Below are positions 10,379 to 19,635 of a stretch of 32,399 nucleotides of DNA, in pieces. The DNA comes from Perkinsus marinus ATCC 50983. Its lineage: Eukaryota > Perkinsozoa > Perkinsida > Perkinsidae. Under the pieces are notes generated by a model. It saw only the letters and a program-made list of their open reading frames with translations, was not told the DNA's origin and made no database searches. The stretch covers positions 229,331 to 261,729 of the forward strand of contig NW_003202100.1 in assembly GCF_000006405.1 (NCBI RefSeq), given 5' to 3'. Each line of letters begins with the position of its first letter. Positions within the stretch are counted from its first letter, which is position 1. Position numbers and translations under genes: made by a program.

Positions 10379-11428
10379 TTCACTAGGGAGATGGGGATCA
10401 TAGTTGCCTCCCGACCTCAATAGGCTCGCACTCATTTCACTCCGAGTGATCATAGCTCGCTATCGTGCTTCTTGACATGTTTGCTATGCTTTTCTAAGGC
10501 TCTCTGTGGTCGTCGTCGTCGTCGAGAGTGTACCACTAGTCGGAGCAGTGGCCTAAGCAGATCCGCTGGGAATATCAAGTTCGAGCTTCCAGGCGGCGAG
10601 GGAGGAGATAGACCCGGCAGAGAAGGACGATGGTATTGCCAGTATTTGAAGCTTCGAATCACCCACCGATAACGCCCAGTCTGCGCGCAAGGGCGGAGCG
10701 AAGCGCGGAACATTATGACATTTTCATACAATGATTGAAAATGGTGATTCGGTCTGCCGCACCGCTCCGCCATTTAGGAACTGCAAGAGAGCAAGTAAGG
10801 CGATCCTTTTCGAGTCGGTCACTGCATGGGCGCTCATCAAGCCGTAGTTCGTGTGCTTCAACGGTATCATTCGTCTCGAAACCTGTTTAAAATGAGTGTA
10901 CCACTATCGGTTTACCCTATAGGCAAAAAATCCGCTCGAAAATACGTTTTTCCACCATATGGCGTAAAATCGACAGAAATTGCGTGCGGGTGATTGTGAA
11001 TGTTGGTCTCGTACGAACACTATTGGCAGATCGTTTCAGGCGCTTCCTTCTTACCTCTTCTCTCGATAAATTGACCGGAAGTCTTCATGTCGCCTGTTGG
11101 GAAACTACCTACCCAACCACAGGTAACCCCTACCGCCTGGTCGTGCTTCTTTACTGCTTCCTGTGAGCCTCCGGACGTCTTCAAAGTCTCAGCTACGATC
11201 CTCTGCCCCTTCCTGTTGGCAATCGTTGTGGTTCTGTCGTGGAATGAGTTATCTCCAATGATGTAACTCTGTTCTCGTCGCTCGCGTGGATTGCTCATGA
11301 GCCACAGTCTCGTCGCCTATTTTGCCTCTTCGTGGCGCGCTCAGTCCATCCATCTGCCGACTCGGGTTCGATACCGGCATACTGTTTCCTTGTGCTCGCG
11401 AAATATTCTCTCATTCATCTCCGCCCAG
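10379..11428. other. Region with no resolved gene upstream of the chromatin-protein gene
   Basis: About 1 kb with scattered short frames on both strands. Candidate first-exon material exists: an ATG near 10740 begins MVIRSAAPLRHLGTAREQ and ends at a strong GTAAGG donor. I could not connect it to the exon at 11429. A (GTC)n stretch lies near 10508-10523. The frame of the 11429 exon stays open upstream to about 11291, so the N-terminus of the next gene may begin there. Confidence 0.3.
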
Positions 11429-14400
11429 GTATCTGCATCCACCCTCATCAATGAGGAGCCCTTGCCACCGCTCGATCCCGAACTCGGCGTTCTGGCGCTC
11501 GAGTGGGCCCCCGACCTCGCTGAGATCCTCCGCCGATACGATCCCGACTGGGATAAGGATATGATCGAGTTTGCCTTCAGCTATTGGAGTGGTAGGAAGA
11601 AGTCTCCCCTACGCCGTAGTCTTTTCACGCGCCTGGAAAATATCACCGACGATGACTCTTACGTCACCGTGTCGGGTTTATCTACATTACGAGCTCCGTC
11701 TCTGTTGGGAAGAGCACAGGTTCCTTTTCAGCCGAAATCGAGAAGGTGAAGGCTCGACAAGGTGACCGTATCGCGTGCCGCATGAATGGGCTATTGAAGG
11801 TCTCAGAAGATTCCGACTCTATATGGTAATCAGTATCGTAGCGTCCGATAGATTGACGTGTGACTGCTTTTAGGGACGTTGCCAGTGTCGTGCGCACCCA
11901 GAATAAAGGCCGAAACGCCTATCTCTTGTTGTTGCACTTTGAAAAGGACGGTGTTTTCGAAGAGGTTAGGAGCAAGAATCCCGACTTGCAGTACACAGAT
12001 GACGCGGTATGGATAGGTGAGTTGAAAGGAGGTGGATGTAGATGGTGCCTTCCATTGTCGTTGATGATGCTCAGGTTTTACTAAGAGCCGCCGTGACTCG
12101 TACATTATTCTCGACGACTGGTTTCGGAAGAAGAAGGATATCAAAGCGGTAAGCCGAAAAAATGCGTGATTTAGTCCGTTTGAGGTGTTTTTTCACGCAC
12201 GTTGTTGTAGGTGGACCCGAGAGTTTATCGTCAGTGGTTGGATACTCGGGAGGAGGTGGAACCAGAGCCGAAGCCGAAATCAAGTAGTAGCCCTTGGCAC
12301 GAGGTCTGCTGGGGGCACGGAGCGTTTTAGGTAAGTCTTCCATTCCGACCACACCCTTGAGCGGAGCTAGTATGGTCAACCACCATCCGTCTATTACCTT
12401 CGACTCCTTCAAGAAAGCGGAGGAATTAGGGAAGCAGGCCGCACAGCTTGACGGCGATACTGGGGTGAGGCCGCAGGCTTGGATATTCAATAATGCCTTC
12501 ACCGGGGATCGAACCTGTGCCCTGATCGTCTCCATTTTTAGACTCCAGCCAGTGGACGGCGGAAGCGTAATTCAGTGATTGAGGCTGAGCAGAGGATGCA
12601 GCTGCAGGCCCAGCATAAGGAGTTGAATAAGAAACTACGGCAAGAGGTACAACAACAACGAAGCGAGGCGAAGAAGAGGAAATCTAGTACGAATGCTGCT
12701 CACAATGTCTGCTCCACATCCCCGGTCGTTTTTCAGCTGTTGCATCACAATCGTCTACTCCAGTCAGCAACATGGTCGTGGCCGCAGTAGAAGGCCCTGA
12801 GGCGGAGAAGAATACTCCGGTGGAGACCCCACCGAGGAAGAAGAGGGGACGGCCACCTAAGAATGCTGCCTCGTCTACTGCCAAGCGGAGGAAGACTGAG
12901 AGTCCGTCGATGGAGCCGGTAGCCGAAGTAGAACCAAAGACACCAGTAAAGAAAAGTAGGTGTGCTCATGCTCTGTTTGAATTGGTAGTGAATTCCCACA
13001 GGTGTTATTGTTGCAGAGAATACAGAGTCTGCAAGCAGCGGTAGTCCTCCACCACCATCCACGCCTGGAGGAAGCGATGACGAAGGGAGCGCCAGACGGC
13101 ATAGTAGACGGCGTCGGGGGCACATGGATGCCGCTGAGGCCTATAGGTTAGCTGCCTGCCAGGGACTGGTAGATACCAATCCCTACGATCAATGGGTAGG
13201 AGGCTCGCATGCCGGCATGCCCCGCACCTCGTATTGTGTAGGTACATGATGCAGCTGAGGCACAGCAGAGCCGGATAGTGCACGAGGAGGTAGGTGGTTT
13301 TTTTGTTATAAGGACTGCAAGGGAGTTCCTCTCGGTAGGCTGAGCATGACCACATGCTTGTCGAAGAGGAGAGAAAGAGTGATGCCGCAGCGGCAGAGGA
13401 GGATGAGGAGGCACGCAAGAGGGAGGTAGAGGAGAAGCAAAGGGAACTGAAGGAGAAACAGCAGAGAAGCTCGACTGAAGCTGAGATAAAGCCCATAGGA
13501 AGGACACAGTGGGGATAGGCGACAGCACTTAGTCGCTATGCATGGATATCAGTATGGGAAATGTGCACTGGCCAACTACACGTGTTGGTGACAATTCTGG
13601 GGAAATTTAGTGAACTCTCGTTGGTTTCTGTACACTTCTACCCGAATTCGCATATTAGCTCCTATATTCGATGAGGAAATTCTTGAGCTCAGCCGAGGAG
13701 AGCAAACATATATTCCAAAAGTGAATTATTGTTAGGAAAGGATCGTAGAGCATGTGCTGCAGATGGAGCATAACAAGGCTGTTGGGGACTCGAAGGCTGA
13801 TAGTGTACGGGTACGAGGCCTCTTATTACTGCAAAGCCCGATATTTTATGCAACTCTCCCACTGTTAATTTATTTTCAGAGAGACGCAGCGTCCGGCATC
13901 ATCAGAATTAGAGCAAAGCCAAGTCCGGTAGCCTCTTCGACCCTCATTCCAGGAGAGGACAAGGTGAGAACGTCAGGCTTCCATCCTGGTGTATGAGAGA
14001 CAGCAGGTAACTGTTGGGGGGGGACCGAGCTCCTCCTCCTCCTCGTCGTCGTCATCATCACAAGAGATCGTACAGGCCGCAGAAGAGGCAGTTCGTGGGG
14101 TGGAGGAAGTGGTAAGCAGTAGTGCCTTTCGAGAGCTTATGGCTGTCTCCCTAGTCGCCGTCCCCGAGCGAGGCTCCGACTCCATCGATATCTAGCGGGT
14201 ATCATGATGATGATGAGGCTGTAGAGAGTGAGCCGAGTGGGGAGGAGGAGGAGGAGGAGGCCAGCGACTATGAGGAGGGTAGCCGATCATATGGTGACTG
14301 AGTGGTGACTGTCGCGGTTCAGATATCGTCACTGTTGGACGGAAGTCACGAGCAGCCAAACGCTCGACTACCACGGACAAAGCGGCAACATCTAAGTAGG

Positions 14401-17400
14401 GAAGGAGTCTCTCCCTATGCCGTAGTTGAGTATACCATTATGCAGGCCCAAACGACGACGAGGTCCACTGCTCGGCTCTAGTTCGAAGCGACGAAGCGTA
14501 AGATTTGGAAATAATACTCGGCAATAGAGAGTGTGTGTGCTTTCAGTCTACCGGCAGCCCCTCTGGCAATGTGGATGAGCCCAAGTCCCCAGGGGGTCTC
14601 TTTAGGTGAGTCCCTCAGAAATGGTCCTCTCACGTGGGGAGATCTGTTGTTAGTCCTGGTGGCGATGGTGCTGCTAGTAATGTAAACCCGCGCAAGCTGT
14701 ATAGGGAGAAGGCCGCTGGGGGCTTCCGGAAACTGTTTGAGGCAGGGGATGTTGCCGCCGCCGCTGATGAGGAGTGAGTTGTGATTAAATGATGCTGCTT
14801 GGGGAGGCACAGCATGGTCAGGTCTAAGGAAGGAAGGTGTCGCAAGTGGGCTATTGAGTTGGAGAATACCCTGTTCGTTACGACGGGAGGAAAGAACGGC
14901 GAGACTGGTTGGCGGAAGTACGTCGGCGAGCCTTGACTTGATTGTAGCGCTGTGGAGGATGCTGCTATCAGATACCTTGAGGCGATGAAGAGGCTAGTTC
15001 CAATTATTAAGGAGACTCAGTCTAGAGAGAAACACCGTCATCTAAAGAAAGCGGATGATGCAGAGCAAGCACCTCCTTTTCTCACCCGTCCCATTGGCAT
15101 CACTGGGCTCCTTCTAAGGGGTCGGCTCTCTGTGGATCAGGTAGGGCAGTAACGGCTGTTGAGGTTGCTGATAGCGATTGCATTTCAGTTGGCGTCGAAG
15201 CATTGTACTAGCGAGTGGCTACAGGAGATGATCGGATGGGACGACCGCCTCTTGGAGGACCCTACCTCGGACAATCGTGTGAAGCCGATCCAAGGCCTGA
15301 GGGGAATATTGGTAGGAATAGCAGCCTCTTCGTCGTGCATGAGCTTACCTTTACTTGGTAGTTGAAAGAATGTGTGGATCCGTCGAAAGGCCTCATACAC
15401 CCCGGCAAACGGTCGGCCATGCAGGTGAGTGATGGTTGGAGGGGTCTTCTCCCGTTATGGTGTCTTATAGTGCCACTTGTGGAGCTATGCCCTAGAGCAC
15501 GAGATGCATGCCTCAAGCAGCGACCCGGTATCCTACCGGCATGCGGTAGGAAGGTCTTCCACTATGACAAGGCGCTGTACTTATTTTGTCGTCTTAGATT
15601 GGCGCTTTGGTGCGGAAACTGCGGGAGCTCGAGTCGAAGTCGTTACCAGCGTTCCGCCTACTTCATAGTAATAAGATCACCTGTAAAGAGTTGGCGTCCA
15701 CCCCGGCTGAGACCATCGTTTCGGAGCATGCTCCTCCCAATCGGAAATCAACAGGAGCTAGTAGCGGCGGGAGCACCCCAGGAGGAGGCAGCAGCCCTAA
15801 AGCGACGTCCCCAACAGAGAACACCTCCTCTGCTGTCCCCTTACGGTCCACTCCGACGGCTCATGCAGCGGAGCCCGACCTCTATGATGATCTTGCCGTA
15901 GATAGCGGCCTACCTAAGCCGTCTACTAGTAGTAAGACGAGTTATTGTAGGGAGAGGTATCTGAGATACGGATGTTAGGTGAGCCTACCAGTGTGTCGTT
16001 GAAGCGAGTTGCATCGGCGTTATTGACCGCTGAGGAGGAGCTTGAAGAATCGGCACCTGACTTCGCTCCTGCGCCCATGATAGTGATGGATGATGATGAC
16101 GATGAGAGCGGAGCCGGCGAGGATGACGATGATGATGACGAGGAAGGTAGGTCGCTGTGGTCGTCGGGTTATGAAGTGATGGTTCTCCTCCTCGCTCAGG
16201 GAGTGGGGAGGAGGGTGATGGCGATCGGTCTCGAGAACCAGGTCATTCACCTCCCGTGGTCAGCGAGGGGACGTGGGTGGCCCTATAGGGCCTCTCTATG
16301 TGATCATAGGCCTGTAACATTGCCGTGTTGTTTGCTTTTCTTAACACCATTAGCCTGCATTTCTCTTTGTACCAAATTCGATGACAATAGAATACAATAA
16401 TAACCCCTCGCTATCACTACTTCTGCTGCTGCTGCCGCTGAGAGGGAGGAGGAGGAGAGTCTTGGTATCTACTACAGAGGGAACATCTGAGTTACATTGT
16501 TGGCTGCTGCTAGTGATCATCATCATAGTAGTAGAATATCTTAAGGCCGCCTCTGTTGGGTTAGTCAGGTCAATGACTGTAGGGTATTTCTCATTGCCTC
16601 TAATACGCCTATGTCGATGCCCGCGGCCGAAAGTGAACTTTACGATAAGAAATGGACGATTGGGGTAATAGTGGGAGAAGGAGTGGCACCTCATAGACGT
16701 GGGTGCTCCTGCATCAAAGGAATGGTATCGGTAGTTTGCTCCGTCTGGAAGGAGTGCCTGCAAAAATACCAAGTGCTTACATGCTGATGAGCCTGATGGG
16801 AAGAAGATACCTAAAGGCACATTGAGGATCGGGAGGAAGTAGCGAATAGTGGAGATTGTGGTATTCACCTGAGACGACGGTGGTTGATGATGACAGGTTC
16901 CCCTCGCCCTTCGACCCGGATGCTGTGGCCATCAATTGGTTCCATTATGACTGCATGTTCGACCAATTCACGAGGGCTCGCAAGGGGACACAGGTAACAA
17001 CGGGTCTCCATCACGCTAGTAGTGTGCCTCGCTCGCAGATTATCGAGAGCGGCGATGATATGGACGGTTGGGATGATTTGCCGGCCGACGCCAAGGTGCT
17101 TCCGCTGATGGCTGGATTGTTAGATCTTGGTGGTGACGGTGGTCAGGTCATCATAGAGAAGTGTATCAAAAATGAGCATCATCAAGCACCAGCACCAAAA
17201 GAGAGTCCCTCGAAGAAGCGTGCTGCAGCGAAGCATTCAAAACAGGGCTCTAAGGTGAGTCTAGGCTGATACTTGGGAGGAGATTTTTCAGTGGTAGACT
17301 CCCCATTTGGAGAAGAAGGGCTCGAAGACGCCTGTGAAAAAGACGGTGGAGAAGAAGCCTGGCGAGAAGAAGAGGCGGTCTTCAGTTGGAACGGAGAATC

Positions 17401-17432
17401 GACGAGATAAAGGCCGCATCATGATGTTGTAA
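11429..17432 (+). CDS. Large nuclear protein: Tudor-like segment, AT-hook, coiled coil, TFIIS-central-like region, PARP-type zinc finger (5' end unresolved)
   Basis: Probably a chromatin or transcription-elongation factor. First clear exons are 11429-11675, 11720-11825, 11874-12016 and 12075-12148. The segment GDRIACRMNGLLKV ... DVASVVRTQNKGRNAYLLLL resembles a Tudor-like barrel (weak call). An AT-hook, KKRGRPPKN, lies near 12838-12866. An Arg/Ser-rich part and a Glu/Lys coiled coil (EARKREVEEKQRELKEKQQR) follow. The stop after this coil disappears if a 44-nt intron, 13509-13552, is removed, which joins the next exon in phase. Then come poly-Ser (about 14031), poly-Glu (about 14242) and WAIELENTLFVTTGG. 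The TFIIS-central-like part is SYRHAIGALVRKLRELESKS with KITCKELASTPAE (about 15525-15715). After an Asp-rich run (about 16085-16145), the PARP finger (exons 16735-16838, 16897-16993) has SGRSACKNTKC, KGTLRIGRK and NWFHYDCMF. The tail (17313-17432) is Lys-rich, nuclear-signal-like. Confidence 0.75.
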
Positions 17433-17658
17433 AGTTCCCATAGCGGATAACATTCAACTATTAACGAATAATATTTTGACAAGTAGATGAGTGCCATATG
17501 CAGCGGCAAGGTATTATTTCTGTGCATCATCTCGTTGTCGTTGTGTTCAAGTAAGTTGCTCCCAGGGTGAGGTGGAGAACCGAAGAAACTGTGCTCCTCT
17601 CGTTTGATCGGTCCACTATTAGGGCACATAATGCGGAATTTCCATCAGTCGCCATAGC
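17433..17658. other. Short intergenic region
   Basis: About 225 bases between two + strand genes. An acceptor-like CCATAG ends one base before the ATG at 17659, similar to the arrangement at the NECAP start. No terminator or promoter element is recognised. Confidence 0.4.
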
Positions 17659-18476
17659 ATGAGTAACGAACAACTCCACGAACTATGCTCAAGAGGAGTT
17701 GGTGAATTACTGGAGTTATCCTCCTCTCTCCGGCCAAGCTGAGTGAGACCTTAGTGATCGAAACCGAATACTGCGAGAGGGAAGACTCAGCAGAAGCAAA
17801 CGAGCTTACTCGGTTGTTGCTCAGCAGTAGAAGATCCATCGGGTCACCTTCAAATAAGAGGGGATAACTACAGATGTGCGATCGATCTGGCTACTGGATA
17901 GACCCGTTGTCGTTGGGGGTTTGCACGTGTACAGGCCCAGTAGGGTGAGATCAGTGATGATCAAATTTGGCAGTCTTGCATTACATGTGTCTGAGCATCC
18001 CAACACTAGAACCGACCTCGTGGTGACTGTCACCAACATCAGAGAGTGTGCCATGGATGCCTCCCGAATCTTGGGTTGAAGCTCAGCACGCGGCTAAGCC
18101 CCCAGAGAGAGCGATTGCCTAGGCCTGTGGACCGTTTGCTTATGTGGAGACACTAGCGCCTTCACGATTAGCTCTGCCAACTCCAGCACGATGATCCTCA
18201 CTATTGTGGAAGCTCCTCAAGGGGCTGTACGCTCCCTTCTTTCGTGTCCCTGGCCGTTAATGCAACAGCGTTGAGGCCAAGCCAGGAAGTCGCGAGTCGC
18301 AACTTGCGGTGAGACGAATGCAGGCCCAGGCAGAATACCCTCGAGGACCCACCAAGCACGCATGCTGCTCTATGAGCAGCGGCAATGTTAATTCTTTATA
18401 TAACACTCTCACTAACACAGTCGTCCGAGAAGAGCTACTCAGGGATGTACGCAGCAGAATGGGTCGTAGGTACTGA
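17659..18476 (+). CDS. Unidentified short protein, five exons
   Basis: Not recognised. Exons 17659-17701, 17755-17826, 17874-18047, 18123-18226 and 18276-18476 (stop TGA) join in phase at GT-AG introns of 53, 47, 75 and 49 nt, giving about 197 residues. The N-terminus (MSNEQLHELCSRG, then ETEYCEREDSAEANELTRLL) is acidic and helical. The middle is beta-rich: IWLLDRPVVVGGLHVYRPSR, SLALHVSEHP, TDLVVTVTNI, FTISSANSSTMILTIVEAPQ. The C-terminus is basic, with ACCSMSSGN and ending RDVRSRMGRRY. The beta-rich middle hints at a barrel or sandwich fold, but I cannot assign one. An alternative splice at 17941 would shift the frame and gives a less protein-like sequence. The gene sits between a chromatin factor and a ubiquitin ligase with no evident functional link. 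Confidence 0.55.
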
Positions 18477-18646
18477 ACCCGACCATACCGATAGGTGACT
18501 CCGGTCTCTATGGTGGGTGGCATTTCGGATAGTTATGGTAAGCGGGTTAGCGCAGTAATTGTAGGAATTAGTAGTCGTCTCGGACAAGGCCACAATGTTT
18601 AGCAGTAGTCTGAGGATTCGAGGCCGTTACAAAGCAGAGCTCTGTG

Positions 18647-18687
18647 ACTCCATTACTTCCTCACAGACTGTGAGGAAGTAATGGAGT
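18647..18687. repeat. Perfect 41-bp palindrome (20-bp arms, one-base centre)
   Basis: The left arm 18647-18666 (ACTCCATTAC...CTCACAG) and the right arm 18668-18687 (CTGTGAGG...ATGGAGT) are exact reverse complements around a single A at 18667. Pairing stops at the next base out (G against T). As RNA it would be a very stable stem with no room for a normal loop; as DNA it could extrude as a cruciform. It lies between two + strand genes in noncoding DNA. Confidence 0.97.
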
Positions 18688-19162
18688 TATCGGCCCAGTC
18701 CGCCTAGAGGGCAGTCAACTACGCACATCCAAACCAGCTCAATTACTATGTCGCGCTGGAGATACTCCCGGTGAGATGCTCCACACAAGACCAACTGTGA
18801 GACAAGGCTTTCCAGAACGACTGGTAGACTGTCAATGAATGCATGGCCAAGATCAGGGGTCACATAGTGAGCTCTGAGTCGGTACACTGCTCTAGGGAGC
18901 ATCACTCTAGTATGTGGCTATGCGTTTGTTGTACTATCAACAATAGAGATCTGCCAGAGTCGCCATCCGTAGTCGAGGCCACTTCAAAATACATGGACTG
19001 CATTGATGGTCGCATACCTTACGGAATTAGCCTCAACACCCAGGCCTCTCCGATAAGCCCCCTTTTAAAGTGTACACCGCGGCCATCGACTTGTGGTCAA
19101 GATGAGACACCGTCTCACAGGAACGATGTAGTTTCCTCGAGCGACCGGGCAGAAATTTGTAC

Positions 19163-19180
19163 CAAGATGGAACCATCTTG
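19163..19180. repeat. Short inverted repeat CAAGATGG-AA-CCATCTTG
   Basis: Eight-base perfect arms separated by two bases. ACCAAGATGG here is identical to part of the core of the 31-bp array unit at 1494-2348. Eight-base matches can be chance, so a link is only suggested. Confidence 0.7.
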
Positions 19181-19417
19181 CATTCTTGTGGATTCCCAGC
19201 GCTCATAATCACCAAATGCGTAATTTTATTTTGGGCAGACTTGTGTCTCGTGAACTTGAACTGATCAGTGAAATAAGTCGAGTTTTTACATCACGAATAG
19301 ACGGAATATGCTGAATTTTATAACGGGAATACTGGAGGGCAGGAGTAGTGATGATAAAATTAGTATTATAAAATAGTACCTGATACCGTGTGGGATGTCT
19401 TGATATGGATCGAAAGA

Positions 19418-19439
19418 GAGGAGAACGAGAGTTCTCCTC
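19418..19439. repeat. Hairpin with 9-bp stem and GAGA tetraloop
   Basis: GAGGAGAAC, then GAGA, then GTTCTCCTC: a perfect nine-base stem closed by a GNRA-type loop, if transcribed from the + strand. It lies about 200 bases upstream of the HECT-ligase ATG. It may be a 5' leader structure or part of a small RNA; no family is recognised. Confidence 0.7.
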
Positions 19440-19635
19440 ACAGTAATGTGATGAATGTTCTGTGTCAGAAGGGAGCCTCGATCACAGTAGTTAATCACTT
19501 GAGTCATGCGAGTTGCTATTCCCATGACGTATGGCCTAGGTGATGATATGATTGCCGGGTTTATAAAGGGGAGTGTGATATCCCATGTCACTTATAGTAG
19601 GACAGTGAGGAAGGCTGCTGGTTTCAGTTGAGTAG

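Larger units (their letters stand above)
18477..19635. other. Noncoding region with inverted repeats upstream of the HECT ligase gene
   Basis: About 1.2 kb with no supported gene. It holds three inverted repeats, listed separately. A 121-codon open frame (18843-19208) has no recognisable content and is probably chance. Just before the HECT-ligase ATG lies GCTGGTTTCAG (end 19626), a good 3' splice acceptor nine bases upstream of the start codon. Confidence 0.5.

Noticed and set aside
11020-11298. Minus-strand 92-codon open frame
   Set aside because: No recognisable product and no minus-strand gene elsewhere in the window; it overlaps the possible leader of the + strand gene. Probably chance.
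11360-11385. GGGTTCGATACCG, resembling a tRNA T-loop
   Set aside because: Stem pairing fails and there is no cloverleaf around it.
12490-12520. tRNA-like T-arm (reverse complement contains GGTTCGATCC)
   Set aside because: The flanking stem does not pair fully and no acceptor, D-arm or anticodon arm follows; it lies inside an intron of the chromatin-protein gene.
13516-13545. Stop codon and nearby ATG suggesting two separate genes 24 bases apart
   Set aside because: A 44-nt GT-AG intron at 13509-13552 removes both and keeps phase, and 24 bases is too little for an end and a new start. Kept as one gene, with RNA named as the decisive check.
18843-19208. Plus-strand 121-codon open frame, Cys-containing
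   Set aside because: No domain, no acceptor or leader signal, and composition unlike the coding exons nearby. Not strong enough to call a gene.
19440-19560. GTGATGA boxes suggesting a C/D snoRNA
   Set aside because: No matching CTGA box D at a suitable distance and no terminal stem.
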